Positions 26,322-36,353 of a stretch of 64,000 nucleotides of DNA are shown here, one piece after another. This DNA comes from Tissierella praeacuta DSM 18095 (lineage in GTDB: Bacteria > Bacillota > Clostridia > Tissierellales > Tissierellaceae): assembly GCF_900128955.1 (NCBI RefSeq), contig NZ_FQTY01000009.1:19721-83720 (forward strand). Reading direction: 5' to 3'. The stretch's first letter is position 1, and each line of letters begins with the position of its first letter. The position numbers and the translations under genes were made by a program. Under the pieces are notes generated by a model. The model saw nothing but the letters and a program-made list of their open reading frames with translations, searched no databases and was not told the origin of the DNA.

Positions 26322-27173
26322 TTAATTATCTAAAAATTTTAATGTGGCATTTATTTCTCCGCCCATAATTATAATTATGCTACTTATATAAAGCCATATT
26401 AGTAGAACTATTATACCGCCTAAACTGCCATAGGTTTTCCCATAGTTACCAAAATTATTTACATAATAAGAAAATATAGTGGATGTAATTATCCATCCTA
26501 GAGATGTAAATATTGCACCAGGTAATGAATGTTTAAGACTAATTTTATTACTATTTTTGATAGAAGGGACAAATCTATATAATAAAGTAAATATAAAAAT
26601 CATAGAACATAGAGATATAATAACCCTAAAGTATTTCCAAAAAGAGATAAATGTTTGGGTAATACCAAGGAAATCAAATAGTCTATTACCTAAAACTTCA
26701 CCAAAAACTAAAGTAAGAAGTACCATAACAAGTAAAACTAATAATGCTATGGTAAATAATATGGCTATTCCTCTTAATTCAAGATAAGATCTAGTTTCTT
26801 CTACATCATAAGCCTTATTTAGAACTCGAATAAGTGCCATGATACCTTTTGATGCAGCCCAGATACCAGTTATAGCACTTAAGGAAAGCAATGTTTCATT
26901 ACTGGTTACTATTGTTTCAATTAGTAAAGTAGAAATTAATCTTTGGGTATCTAATGGCAATAATACTATTATACTATGTAATACATCTTCCCTAGCAATA
27001 GGTGTATAGCTTAATATATTTAGAAAAAAAATAAGAAACGGAAAAGCAGATAATACTAAAAAATATGATAACTGTGCACCTATTGCAGTTACACTGTCAT
27101 CTTTCATTCGAAATAAAAGTTCCTTTAAAAACCTTGCATATCTATTATCATATCTATCTAGCCAATTTAACAA
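26322..27173 (-). CDS. YihY/BrkB family membrane protein
   Basis: A 283-aa integral membrane protein with about six hydrophobic segments (LSYFLVLSAFPFLIFFLNIL; LFTIALLVLLVMVLLTLVFG; IVLLIWLYISSIIIIMGGEI). The family signature AIGAQLSYFLVLSAFPF is present. It was once annotated as ribonuclease BN; the family is now viewed as a membrane transporter or exporter of unknown substrate. GTG 27182 overlaps the AGGAGG, so TTG 27173 (8 nt spacing) is preferred. It stands alone, divergent from the chemoreceptor. Confidence 0.87.
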   Translation of the reverse strand: MLNWLDRYDNRYARFLKELLFRMKDDSVTAIGAQLSYFLVLSAFPFLIFFLNILSYTPIAREDVLHSIIVLLPLDTQRLISTLLIETIVTSNETLLSLSAITGIWAASKGIMALIRVLNKAYDVEETRSYLELRGIAILFTIALLVLLVMVLLTLVFGEVLGNRLFDFLGITQTFISFWKYFRVIISLCSMIFIFTLLYRFVPSIKNSNKISLKHSLPGAIFTSLGWIITSTIFSYYVNNFGNYGKTYGSLGGIIVLLIWLYISSIIIIMGGEINATLKFLDN

Positions 27174-27262
27174 GATAGGCACCTCCTGATTATATGTATT
27201 ACTATTTTACCATATAAATACATATTTAAATAGTAAAGAATATATTATTGGAAATTATTATA

Positions 27263-27289
27263 TAAAGTAAAAGAAAAAGTTGTCGATAC
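27263..27289 (+). promoter_or_regulatory. Sigma-D promoter of the chemoreceptor
   Basis: TAAA (27263-27266), 15-nt spacer, GTCGATAC (27282-27289); six of eight match GCCGATAA. Leader about 95 nt. Confidence 0.65.
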
Positions 27290-27391
27290 TATTATAGTAA
27301 GGTTTTATACAGATTCATCTTGATTTAATACAATAAAAAGACAACCATTAAATCAAAACTTAAATTAAATTACAGAATAGGAGGCAATAGG

Positions 27392-29398
27392 ATGAAATCA
27401 ATAAAATCAAGATTAGTAATTATATTTACATCAATTATATTTATACTAACAATAGGGTTAGGATTTATATCAATAAAAACAATGAGTGATAATTTAATAG
27501 AAAATGCTCATCATAGTTTAAGAAATATAGCAGAGGTAAATGCGAAATACATAAAAGTAAAGATGGATGAGGAAATTGAATATATTCAAGGTCTTGCACA
27601 GAATCCAATAATATTTGATGAAGAAATCTCTTTAGAGAGAAGAATTTCATTTTGGGAAAAGGAAGCCGAGAGAACAGGTTATATTAGCTTTGTTTTTGCA
27701 GACAGAGATGGAAATGGCAGTGAATTAAATAGCAAAGGTACAAAATATAGTATTAGTGACAGAGACTATTTTACAAGAGCAATGAAAGGTGAAAGTATAG
27801 TATCTGATGTTATTATGAGTAAGGATACGGGTCAGCCAGTTGTTGTATTTGCATCGCCAGTTTATTTAGAAGGTAAACAAACTGGGGTATTAGTGGGAGT
27901 AATGGACGCCCTTGGATTAAGTAAAGCTACAGATGAAATTAAATATTTGGAAACAGGTGGCGGCTATATAATCAATAATGAGGGAACAGTTGTAGCAGAT
28001 GAAGATATAGACTTGGTTATTGAACAATTTAACTTTATAGAACATGGTGATGAAAACAAGGAATTAGCAGAACTTACAGCAAATAAGATGCTAATGAGGG
28101 AAATAGGTAGTGGAGAATATAAAACTTTTACGGGAGTGGAAAAAATAGTAGGCTTTGCCCCTATTGAAGGCACTCCATGGATTATGGTAATAGGTATTAA
28201 AGCAGAGGAGATATTAAGCGAAGTAAATATTATGAAAAAACAGTTAGCTTTATTATCCTTAATTGGAATTGCCATTGGTGCCATTATTACTTATTTTGTT
28301 AGTGGAACTATTTCAAAACCAATCATTGATGTTACAAAGACTTTAGAAAGATTATCTAAATATGATTTTTCATTTGATGAAAATAATAATGTAAATAAAT
28401 ATTCAATGAGAAAAGATGAGATTGGAGTTGCTGCTGAGGCATTGAATATAATGCAACAGAATATAGTAGAGCTTTTATCCAATATTACTCAAGCATCTCA
28501 GACAGTATCTGCAACAGCAGAGGAACTAACAGCAACAGCTCAAGAAACGGGAATTGCTTCAGAGGAAGTGGCAAGGACTATTGAAGAAATTGCAAGAGGA
28601 GCTGGAGAGCAAGCACAAGAAACAGAAACTTCTGCATCTAATGTAGAGGTATTGGGAAGATTATTAGAACAAAATGGGAATTATACTATGGAGTTAAATG
28701 CGGCAGCAGAAGAAATCAATAAAGAAAAGGATGAAGGCTTTCTTATACTTAAAGAATTAATAGAAAAAACTAAAAGAACCAATGAAACAACAGAAAATGT
28801 TTATAATATTATCTTAGGTAATAATGAAAGTGCAGAAAAGATAGACAGTGCTAGTACTATGATTCAAAGTATAGCTGAACAGACTAATTTGTTGGCACTG
28901 AATGCAGCTATTGAAGCTGCTAGGGCAGGAGAACATGGTAGAGGATTTGCAGTTGTTGCAGAGGAGATTAGAAAACTTGCAGAACAGTCTAATAACTTTA
29001 CAAATGAAATTAAAGAAGTTATCCAAGAATTGAAGATAAAGTCTCAAGATGCAGTAGAGAGTATAGAAGAAGCAAAAGAGATTACAGAATCCCAATCAGC
29101 AAGTGTTAAACAGACAGAACGAAAATTCCAAATGATAGCATCTTCTATAGAAATTACGGGAGATGTAATTGACAAGATTACTAAATCAGTAGAAACTATG
29201 CAGGAAAATAAAAATACTTTAGTAAATTTAATGCAAAACTTATCATCTATTGCTGAAGAAAATGCAGCAGGGACAGAGGAAGCTTCAGCCTCTATGGAAG
29301 AGCAAGCAGCAGCTATTGAAGAAGTTTCAAATGCTAGTCAAGGATTAGCACATATTGCAGAAGAACTTCAGGTTCTTATCAGTAAGTTTAAGATATAG
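27392..29398 (+). CDS. Methyl-accepting chemotaxis protein with dCache sensor
   Basis: A 668-aa chemoreceptor. TM1 at ~7-29, extracellular double-Cache domain ~35-275 ([20 protein letters not shown], then [16 protein letters not shown]), TM2 ~285-305, HAMP ~305-360, and a signalling domain to the end. The hairpin tip is intact ([20 protein letters not shown], then [17 protein letters not shown]). It contacts CheA and CheW. dCache domains often bind amino acids, which would fit a peptide fermenter. Strong RBS AGGAGG; sigma-D promoter upstream. Confidence 0.95.
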   Translation: MKSIKSRLVIIFTSIIFILTIGLGFISIKTMSDNLIENAHHSLRNIAEVNAKYIKVKMDEEIEYIQGLAQNPIIFDEEISLERRISFWEKEAERTGYISFVFADRDGNGSELNSKGTKYSISDRDYFTRAMKGESIVSDVIMSKDTGQPVVVFASPVYLEGKQTGVLVGVMDALGLSKATDEIKYLETGGGYIINNEGTVVADEDIDLVIEQFNFIEHGDENKELAELTANKMLMREIGSGEYKTFTGVEKIVGFAPIEGTPWIMVIGIKAEEILSEVNIMKKQLALLSLIGIAIGAIITYFVSGTISKPIIDVTKTLERLSKYDFSFDENNNVNKYSMRKDEIGVAAEALNIMQQNIVELLSNITQASQTVSATAEELTATAQETGIASEEVARTIEEIARGAGEQAQETETSASNVEVLGRLLEQNGNYTMELNAAAEEINKEKDEGFLILKELIEKTKRTNETTENVYNIILGNNESAEKIDSASTMIQSIAEQTNLLALNAAIEAARAGEHGRGFAVVAEEIRKLAEQSNNFTNEIKEVIQELKIKSQDAVESIEEAKEITESQSASVKQTERKFQMIASSIEITGDVIDKITKSVETMQENKNTLVNLMQNLSSIAEENAAGTEEASASMEEQAAAIEEVSNASQGLAHIAEELQVLISKFKI

Positions 29399-29404
29399 GA
29401 GACA

Positions 29405-29468
29405 AAATAACTTCAGTTTTTGGTGCCTGGCACCAAAAACTGCCTGGCACCAAAAACTGAAGTTATTT
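29405..29468. terminator. Palindromic element between convergent genes
   Basis: Perfect 23-nt inverted repeat (29405-29427 with 29446-29468) around the core GGTGCC/GGCACC. Inside is a 17-bp direct repeat (29426-29442 and 29443-29459), so the right arm is partly doubled and two alternative stems are possible. It overlaps the stop of the regulator gene and can terminate both directions. Confidence 0.78.
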
Positions 29469-30531
29469 ATTCTAACAAATCTTTTAAAGCTGCTTCAAAT
29501 AGTTTTTTAAGGTTTTCTTTATTTGTTGTATAGTAGTATCTGTTATTTACAATACTAGGTTCAAAATTTAGTATTTCTAAGTCTAACAATAGATTTAAAT
29601 GATAAGAAAGGGTAGCAGTAGTGAGATTAAAATAATCTGCTAGTTCTTTATTATACCATGGTCTTTTAGATGTCATTTTTAAGATTTCAATTCTTTTCTC
29701 ATCAGACAATGCTTTAAATAATGCCTTATAAGTATCTAATGTTTTTCTAGATTCAAATCTATGCTCAATGGTTTGACCACAGTACATAACTAAGGTATCT
29801 TCATAGGTAAAATAAAATAATCCTACATCAATAAAAAAACTCATATATATAACTACTTTATTATGAAGTTCAATTGCTTTAGAATAATCACCCATTCCTA
29901 TAGTATTTATAAAATAGATAGGGTTCTTTTTAAAGACCTCATTGTGGAAATCCCATCTTTTTTCCATATAACTGTAAACTGTCTCTTCAAAGGGTTTATA
30001 AAATTCTTTGTAAAAGTTTAAGAGTACTTTTCTTGCTCTGTTCTTGTATTCATTTGGATGATTTTTAAAGTGTAAAAAAGAGGAGGCTATTTTGTCGGAA
30101 TAGTTTTCAGTTAAAGCAAGCTTTAATTTCTCCTCATTGTCTAATGGAACATCAAGTTCATAATATTTATAGGCTATTTTTACCATAGTGGATGTGTCGA
30201 TGGATGTTAAAGCTTCTATTAATTCTAAAGGCTCTTTTATATCTTTCATTAAAACCACATGAAAACAAATGTCTAATAATTTATAGATTTCATCCGTTAT
30301 AAATATAATATCATTTCGTAAAAATGGGGAAATATTAGTGTCAACATATTTTAACCATTCCTTCACCTTTTCATTTGGAGAAAAGTCCATAATTTCTTTG
30401 GCAATATCTCTTTTAAGCTCTGGAGTGTTCCAATGAACCTGTTGTAATTTATTGTTCCTATACTTTAGAACTGCTGTAATGAACTCTACTGCCTTATTGT
30501 ACTGAATTTCACAAAGGAGATTAGATTCCAT
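29467..30531 (-). CDS. ArsR-like winged-helix regulator with large N-terminal domain
   Basis: A 354-aa protein. The C-terminal ~90 residues form an ArsR-type winged helix (ALFKALSDEKRIEILKM, then ELADYFNLTTATLSYHLNLL). The first ~260 residues are a helical DUF5937-like region that probably senses a ligand or dimerises. RBS GGAGGA lies 7-8 nt upstream. It diverges from oppA, and the 187-nt gap holds a perfect palindrome beside the opp promoter, so it probably regulates peptide uptake. There are no Cys pairs for metal binding in the DNA-binding domain, so a metal sensor is unlikely. Confidence 0.85.
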   Translation of the reverse strand: MESNLLCEIQYNKAVEFITAVLKYRNNKLQQVHWNTPELKRDIAKEIMDFSPNEKVKEWLKYVDTNISPFLRNDIIFITDEIYKLLDICFHVVLMKDIKEPLELIEALTSIDTSTMVKIAYKYYELDVPLDNEEKLKLALTENYSDKIASSFLHFKNHPNEYKNRARKVLLNFYKEFYKPFEETVYSYMEKRWDFHNEVFKKNPIYFINTIGMGDYSKAIELHNKVVIYMSFFIDVGLFYFTYEDTLVMYCGQTIEHRFESRKTLDTYKALFKALSDEKRIEILKMTSKRPWYNKELADYFNLTTATLSYHLNLLLDLEILNFEPSIVNNRYYYTTNKENLKKLFEAALKDLLE

Positions 30532-30604
30532 ATTTTATCCTCCTAATAATAGTATTAAGTTAATGATACATTATACAAAAAAATTATTCAATACTTATAA
30601 CAGA

Positions 30605-30630
30605 CTATGTTAGAAAAATTTCTAACATAG
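30605..30630. promoter_or_regulatory. Operator candidate, perfect 12-2-12 palindrome
   Basis: CTATGTTAGAAA, AA, TTTCTAACATAG. A further half site TGTTAGA follows at 30631-30637. It lies 14 nt upstream of the -35 of the opp promoter and about 75 nt from the divergent regulator gene, the natural place for its binding site. Confidence 0.75.
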
Positions 30631-30644
30631 TGTTAGACAATTCA

Positions 30645-30672
30645 TTGACTTGTGTTAAAAATATGCTATACT
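30645..30672 (+). promoter_or_regulatory. Sigma-A promoter of the opp operon
   Basis: TTGACT (30645-30650), 16-nt spacer, TATACT (30667-30672). A strong match. Leader about 40 nt. Confidence 0.78.
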
Positions 30673-30718
30673 GAAATTATAAAATTAATATACTTAATAA
30701 CAAAAGGAGGATTCACAG

Positions 30719-32413
30719 ATGAGAAGCAAAAAGTTTTTAGCATTATCACTTGCATTAATGTTAATTTTACTTAGTGTAGCAGGCTGTGGAAAAAAAGAAA
30801 ACAGTGAAGTACCAGTAACAGAAGGTAATCAAAATGATGGTGAAGCAACTATTGATAAGGAACAATATCTAAATCTTTATTTAGTAGCAGAACCAAGTAC
30901 TTTAGACTCTTCTAAAGGTTCCGATATGTATTCAAATGCAGTACTTAATAATATATTAGAGCCACTTACTAGATTAGAAGAAGATGAGAACCAAGATAAC
31001 TTCCTAGCACCAGCGGGAGCAGAAAGCTGGGAACATAGTGAAGATGGTACTGTATGGACATTTAAAATTAGAGAAAATACATGGTCAGATGGAGTTAAAG
31101 TAAGAGCCCAAGACTATGAATATGGTATAAAAAGATCAATAGCTAAAGAAACAGCATCACCTTATGCGTGGATTTTGATGCCAATTAAAAATGCGTCAAA
31201 GGTAAATAATGGGGAGCTTACAGTTGATGAACTTGGAGTAAAATCTTTAGATGATAATACTCTTGAAATAACTTTAGAGTCAGCAACTCCATATTTTGAG
31301 CAATTAACTTATCAAAGAGTAATGTTCCCTCAAAGACAAGATATAGTTGAAGCTAATGGTGATAAATATGGTTCAGAACTTGATACTTTAGTATATAATG
31401 GACCATTTACTTTAACGACTTGGGTTCACAATAGTGAATTGATTTTAACTAAAAATGATAACTATTGGGATAAAGATACTGTTAAATTACAAAATATAAA
31501 TCTGAAAGTTATTTCAGACGAAAATGCTATTTATAACTCCCTAGCAAATGGTTCTTTTGATTCAGCAACGGCTAATAAGGGAGAATGGAAAGAAAAGTTT
31601 ATGAAGGATGAGGACTTAAATCATATAGAAATAATTAATCCAAGTATTAACTTCATGTTCTTCAATACTCAAGATAAGGTATTTAAAAATGCTAATATAA
31701 GAAAAGCTTTTACAATAGCTTTAAATAGAGAAGAATTAGCTAATACTGTATTCTATGGAGTACCTGCTCCAGCTTATGGTTGGGTACCACCAAGTATAAA
31801 TATAGGTGATAACGAATATAGACAAGTGGCAGAATCACCAATTAAGAAATTAGCTGATGAAAACAAAGATCCAAAGGAACTTTTAATCAAAGGTCTAGAA
31901 GAATTAGGAATGGATACAGATCCATCTAAATTAACAGTAAAGATTTCTTTAGGTGGAACTGATCAATGGTTCAGAACTTATGGAGAATATTTACAACAAA
32001 CTTATATTAAAACATTGGGAATTAATTTCCAAGTAGAGCAAATGGAATGGCCAGTATTTGATAGTAATGTACAAAAGGGAGATTTCCAAATTGGTTATAT
32101 GCAGTGGGGAGCAGATTTCAATGACCCAATTAATATGCTAAGCTTATTTAAATCAGATGCACCAGCTATAGGTACTGGCTGGGTAAATGAAAGATTTGAT
32201 GAACTTATAACTTTAGCTTCTTCAGAGATGGATAATGCTAAACGTTTAGAGTACTTTAAAGAAGCAGAAAATATATTATTATATGAAGAAGCAGCAGTAG
32301 CTCCAGTAGTATATCCAAGACAAAATGTATTTAGATATAAATATGTTCATGATTTAGGAGTTACTCCATTTGGTACTCAAGGATATAAATATAGCTTTAC
32401 TCAAGGTAGATAG
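30719..32413 (+). CDS. oppA: Oligopeptide-binding lipoprotein
   Basis: A 564-aa substrate-binding protein of a peptide ABC transporter (SBP family 5). Lipoprotein signal with lipobox LSVAGC at residues ~19-24. Family motifs: AEPSTLDSSKGSD, EDGTVWTFKIRENTWSDG, DYEYGIKRSI and FNDPINMLSLFKS. Anchored outside the membrane by the lipidated Cys. RBS AAAGGAGG is upstream. First gene of an opp operon; an 18-bp hairpin follows it, which probably raises its level relative to the permeases. Confidence 0.95.
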   Translation: MRSKKFLALSLALMLILLSVAGCGKKENSEVPVTEGNQNDGEATIDKEQYLNLYLVAEPSTLDSSKGSDMYSNAVLNNILEPLTRLEEDENQDNFLAPAGAESWEHSEDGTVWTFKIRENTWSDGVKVRAQDYEYGIKRSIAKETASPYAWILMPIKNASKVNNGELTVDELGVKSLDDNTLEITLESATPYFEQLTYQRVMFPQRQDIVEANGDKYGSELDTLVYNGPFTLTTWVHNSELILTKNDNYWDKDTVKLQNINLKVISDENAIYNSLANGSFDSATANKGEWKEKFMKDEDLNHIEIINPSINFMFFNTQDKVFKNANIRKAFTIALNREELANTVFYGVPAPAYGWVPPSINIGDNEYRQVAESPIKKLADENKDPKELLIKGLEELGMDTDPSKLTVKISLGGTDQWFRTYGEYLQQTYIKTLGINFQVEQMEWPVFDSNVQKGDFQIGYMQWGADFNDPINMLSLFKSDAPAIGTGWVNERFDELITLASSEMDNAKRLEYFKEAENILLYEEAAVAPVVYPRQNVFRYKYVHDLGVTPFGTQGYKYSFTQGR

Positions 32414-32422
32414 TTAAATTTA

Positions 32423-32458
32423 TATAGCAGTTTATAGATATATCTATAGACTGCTATA
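32423..32458 (+). promoter_or_regulatory. Intercistronic hairpin between oppA and oppB
   Basis: Two adjacent 18-nt arms (32423-32440 and 32441-32458) with one G-U, so folding gives a long stem. No T tract follows. It is likely an mRNA 3' stabiliser or processing element for the binding-protein message, not a full terminator. Confidence 0.7.
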
Positions 32459-32485
32459 TTGCTAAATAAGCAAAGGAGGAAGATT

Positions 32486-33421
32486 ATGGGTAAGTATATA
32501 ATGAAAAGAATTGGATATATGCTTCTTACTTTATGGATAGTTGTAACTATCACTTTTTTCTTGATGCATAGTATACCAGGAGATCCCTTAGCTCATATGG
32601 CTAAGAATTTGCCAGAACAAATTAAGTTAAATTACTATCAAAAGTATGGATTGGATAAACCTGTTATAGTTCAATATGGAACATTTATGAAAAATCTAAT
32701 TACAAAGGGAGATTTAGGTGAGTCTCTAAGATATCCAGGTAGATTAGTTACAGAAACTGTACTAACAAATGCAAAGGTATCAGGTAGATTAGGTATGCAA
32801 GCAATTAGCTTAGGTATTGTAATTGGTATTACCCTTGGAATAATAGCTGCCTTAAATAGGAATAAATGGCCAGATTATTTAGTTATGTTTATAGCTATTT
32901 TAGGTATTACTGTTCCCGTATTTATTATTGCTGCACTTTTGCAATATACATTATCAGTTAAGTTTGAGCTCTTACCAACTACTGGATGGGGTAAATTTAA
33001 ACATACTATTCTTCCTACAATAGCTATGTGCTTTGGTTCCATAGCTACTTATGGAAGATATATGCGTTCCAATGTACTAGAAGTTATAAACCAAGATTAT
33101 ATTCTTACAGCTCAAGCTAAAGGTGTTAGTCCATTTAACGTTGTAAGAAAACACGTGCTTAGAAATGCAATACTTCCAGTTATTACTATACTTGGACCAC
33201 AGATTGCTGGAATTTTTACAGGTTCTTTTGTTATTGAAAGGATATTTGGTATTCCAGGATTAGGTTCATATTATATTACTTCCATTAATGATAGGGATTA
33301 TACTATGATTATTGGAACTACAGTTTTCTATGCAGCATTATTTGTAGTAGCTCAATTAGCAGTAGACTTACTTTACGGTGTTGCAGACCCTAGAATTAGG
33401 GTTTCAAAAAATAGCAAATAG
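32486..33421 (+). CDS. oppB: Oligopeptide ABC transporter permease OppB
   Basis: A 311-aa inner permease with six membrane segments and the N-terminal pattern YIMKRIGYMLLTLWIVVTITFFL typical of OppB/DppB. The EAA loop is present as AKGVSPFNVVRKHVLRNAILP, which docks the ATPases. The frame is open from 32459, but ATG 32486 has AAAGGAGG 7-8 nt upstream. It is followed by oppC after 11 nt. Confidence 0.94.
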   Translation: MGKYIMKRIGYMLLTLWIVVTITFFLMHSIPGDPLAHMAKNLPEQIKLNYYQKYGLDKPVIVQYGTFMKNLITKGDLGESLRYPGRLVTETVLTNAKVSGRLGMQAISLGIVIGITLGIIAALNRNKWPDYLVMFIAILGITVPVFIIAALLQYTLSVKFELLPTTGWGKFKHTILPTIAMCFGSIATYGRYMRSNVLEVINQDYILTAQAKGVSPFNVVRKHVLRNAILPVITILGPQIAGIFTGSFVIERIFGIPGLGSYYITSINDRDYTMIIGTTVFYAALFVVAQLAVDLLYGVADPRIRVSKNSK

Positions 33422-33432
33422 GAGGCTCCAAA

Positions 33433-34353
33433 ATGGAAGGCATTTCAAAAGATAAATTTAAAAAAATTGGTATAGATCCATCTTCAAATGAAGCCATGGC
33501 ACGTCCTAGAGTTGGCTATTGGCAAGATGCTTGGAGAAGACTTAAAACTAATAAGGTTGCAATGTTAGCCATTGTAATTACTTTAACCATATGTATAATG
33601 ACTGTAATAGGACCACATATAAATGGCTTCAAATATGAAGAAATAGATTCATCAAAGATTAACCTAAAGCCAAATAGTGAGCACTGGTTTGGTACAGATG
33701 AATTAGGACGTGATGTTTTCTCAAGAGTATGGCAAGCAGGTAGAACATCTATGATAATAGGTATTGTAGGTGCATTTATTTCTACAATAGTGGGAAGTAT
33801 TTATGGTGCTTTTGCTGCATACTTTGGTGGAAAAGTAGATAATATTATGATGAGAATAGTTGAGGTTTTAACTTCTATTCCATATTTAATAATAGTTATT
33901 ATAATTTCTATAGTTACAGAATCGAGAGATATAGGAACTCTACTTTTAACTTTAACTTTAACTGGTTGGTGCGGTATGGCAAGACTTGTTAGAGGACAGA
34001 TGCTACAAATAAAACAACAAGAATATATTATGGCAGCAGAAGCATTAGGGGTTAGTCCTTGGAAAATAATCAAAAAGCATTTAATCCCAAATTCATTAGG
34101 TATAGTTATAGTATCTATTACCTTTGATATTCCAGGGTATATCTTTGCTGAGTCATTCCTATCCTATCTTGGACTTGGACCTCAGCCACCGGCAACTTCA
34201 TGGGGTGCTTTAGCATCAGCTGCACAGCAAAACTTTATATTTTATCCTCATCAATTGTTTTTCCCGGCTCTTATGATTGCTTTAACCATGTTGTCATTTA
34301 CATTACTAGGTGATGGACTTAGAGATGCTCTAGATCCTAAACTAAGACAATAG
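33433..34353 (+). CDS. oppC: Oligopeptide ABC transporter permease OppC
   Basis: A 306-aa second permease. OppC N-terminal domain (YWQDAWRRLKTNKVAMLAIV), the DELGRDVFSRVWQAGRTSM motif, EAA loop (AEALGVSPWKIIKKHLIPNS), and the C-terminal GDGLRDALDPKLRQ that marks this family. Six membrane segments. RBS TAGGAGG. Pairs with OppB to form the channel. Confidence 0.95.
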   Translation: MEGISKDKFKKIGIDPSSNEAMARPRVGYWQDAWRRLKTNKVAMLAIVITLTICIMTVIGPHINGFKYEEIDSSKINLKPNSEHWFGTDELGRDVFSRVWQAGRTSMIIGIVGAFISTIVGSIYGAFAAYFGGKVDNIMMRIVEVLTSIPYLIIVIIISIVTESRDIGTLLLTLTLTGWCGMARLVRGQMLQIKQQEYIMAAEALGVSPWKIIKKHLIPNSLGIVIVSITFDIPGYIFAESFLSYLGLGPQPPATSWGALASAAQQNFIFYPHQLFFPALMIALTMLSFTLLGDGLRDALDPKLRQ

Positions 34354-34364
34354 GAGGGAGAAAA

Positions 34365-35390
34365 ATGGAAAAGGTACTAGAAATTAAAGACTTAAATATA
34401 TCATTTCATACCTACGCAGGGGAGGTAAAGGCTGTTAGAGGTATTAGTTTTGACGTTCACAAGGGAGAAACATTAGCCATTGTTGGAGAATCAGGTTGTG
34501 GAAAAACTGTTACAGCAAAGGCTATTCTAAGACTATTAAAAACTCCACCAGCGGAAATAAAAAAAGGTTCACAGATTTTATTTGATGGTGAAAATGTTGT
34601 AGAAATGGATAAAAAGAGACTACTTTCCTATAGAGGGGAAGAAGTAGCCATGATATTCCAAGACCCTATGACATCTTTAAACCCTACTATGACAGTAGGT
34701 AAGCAAATAATGGAAACTTTACAGATTCATAAAAAGATTAGTAAGAAAGAGGCGGAAGCAGAGGGAATAAAACTTCTTAAATTAGTAAATATTCCAAATG
34801 CAGAAGAAAGAATAAATCAATATCCCCACGAACTATCAGGTGGCATGAGACAAAGGGTTATGATAGCCATAGCTTTATCTTGTAATCCTAGAGTGCTTAT
34901 TGCAGACGAGCCAACTACTGCCCTTGATGTAACTATTCAAGCTCAGATTATGGATTTATTAAAGGAATTAAAAGATAAATTTGGTACTGCCATTATTCTT
35001 GTAACTCATGACCTTGGAGTTGTTGCAAACTTTGCAGATAGAATTCAGGTTATGTATGCAGGAAATATTGTGGAAACTGGAACTAAGGAAGAAATCTTCT
35101 ATAATAGCCAGCATCCATATACTTGGGCACTACTTAGCTCTGTACCAAGTGTAGATACAAAGAGTAAGGAAGAGCTTTACTCCTTAGGTGGTACACCACC
35201 AGATTTAATTCTTCCATTACCAGGTTGTCCATTTGCTTCAAGATGTGAGCATGCAATGGAAATATGTAAGGAAATGAGACCAGAAGAAACTAGTCTTTCA
35301 GGTACACATAAAGTAAATTGCTGGCTGCAGCACCCAGATGCTCCTAAAGTAGACAGAGTAAGGAACTTAGGAGGTGGAAAAAATGAGTAA
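34365..35390 (+). CDS. oppD: Oligopeptide ABC transporter ATPase OppD
   Basis: A 341-aa ATPase with Walker A GESGCGKT, signature LSGGMRQR, Walker [13 protein letters not shown] and H-loop VTHD. The C-terminal oligopeptide/dipeptide transporter domain has the four-Cys region ([16 protein letters not shown]...CWL) that can bind an iron-sulfur cluster. RBS GGAGGGAG. Its end overlaps the RBS and start of oppF by 8 nt. Confidence 0.95.
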   Translation: MEKVLEIKDLNISFHTYAGEVKAVRGISFDVHKGETLAIVGESGCGKTVTAKAILRLLKTPPAEIKKGSQILFDGENVVEMDKKRLLSYRGEEVAMIFQDPMTSLNPTMTVGKQIMETLQIHKKISKKEAEAEGIKLLKLVNIPNAEERINQYPHELSGGMRQRVMIAIALSCNPRVLIADEPTTALDVTIQAQIMDLLKELKDKFGTAIILVTHDLGVVANFADRIQVMYAGNIVETGTKEEIFYNSQHPYTWALLSSVPSVDTKSKEELYSLGGTPPDLILPLPGCPFASRCEHAMEICKEMRPEETSLSGTHKVNCWLQHPDAPKVDRVRNLGGGKNE

Positions 35391-36339
35391 GGATAATTTC
35401 ATAGAAGTAGTAGAGTTGAAAAAATATTTTCAAGTAGGAAAAAATGCAACTCTTAAAGCTGTAGATAATGTAAGCTTTAATATAAAAAAAGGTGAAACTT
35501 TAGGTTTAGTTGGTGAGTCTGGATGTGGAAAAACTACTTGTGGTAGAACAATTTTAGGTATTTATCCAGCCACATCAGGTCAAGTTTTATTTAATGGAAA
35601 AGATGTTCATAAAATGAACAGAGCAGAAAAACTTGAGTTTAAGAAAAATGCACAAATTATATTCCAAGACCCATATGCTTCCTTAGACCCTAGAATGACC
35701 ATAGGTGATATTATAGATGAAGGTATGGATGTCCATTTAAAATTAAGTAATAAAGAAAGACAAGAAAGAATACATGATTTGCTAAAGAAGGTAGGCTTAA
35801 ATCCTGAACATGGTTCTAGGTTCCCCCACGAACTATCAGGAGGACAAAGACAAAGAATAGGTATAGCAAGGGCTCTAGCAGTAGAACCACAGTTTATTAT
35901 GTGTGATGAGCCTATTTCTGCCCTTGATGTATCTATCCAAGCTCAAATAGTAAATCTTCTTATAAAATTACAGAGGGAAATGGGTTTAACTTATTTGTTT
36001 ATATCCCATGACCTTTCCATGGTAAAACATATATCAGATAGAGTAGGGGTAATGTATTTAGGTTCCATGGCAGAATTAGCAAGTAATGATGCCTTATATG
36101 ACAATCCATTACATCCATATACAAAGGCACTAATATCTGCTATACCAGTGGCAGACCCTAGTGCAGAGGAAACAAGAAATAGGATAAAACTAGAAGGAGA
36201 AGTACCTTCACCTATTAATCCGCAACCTGGATGTAAATTTGTTAAGAGATGTGCCTATGCAAAAGATATCTGTCACAAGGAAACCCCTGTATTAAAAGAG
36301 GTGGAAAAGAACCATTTTGTTGCCTGTCACTTATATTAG
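35383..36339 (+). CDS. oppF: Oligopeptide ABC transporter ATPase OppF
   Basis: A 318-aa second ATPase. Walker [11 protein letters not shown]-loop IIFQDPYASLDPRM (OppF/DppF pattern), signature LSGGQRQR, Walker B FIMCDEPISALD, and a C-terminal Cys-rich tail (PGCKFVKRCAYAKDIC). ATG 35383 is chosen over GTG 35374 because the latter lies inside the AGGAGGTG. Translation is coupled to oppD. Together with OppD it powers peptide import. Confidence 0.95.
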   Translation: MSKDNFIEVVELKKYFQVGKNATLKAVDNVSFNIKKGETLGLVGESGCGKTTCGRTILGIYPATSGQVLFNGKDVHKMNRAEKLEFKKNAQIIFQDPYASLDPRMTIGDIIDEGMDVHLKLSNKERQERIHDLLKKVGLNPEHGSRFPHELSGGQRQRIGIARALAVEPQFIMCDEPISALDVSIQAQIVNLLIKLQREMGLTYLFISHDLSMVKHISDRVGVMYLGSMAELASNDALYDNPLHPYTKALISAIPVADPSAEETRNRIKLEGEVPSPINPQPGCKFVKRCAYAKDICHKETPVLKEVEKNHFVACHLY

Positions 36340-36353
36340 AAAGGGGGAATTTG

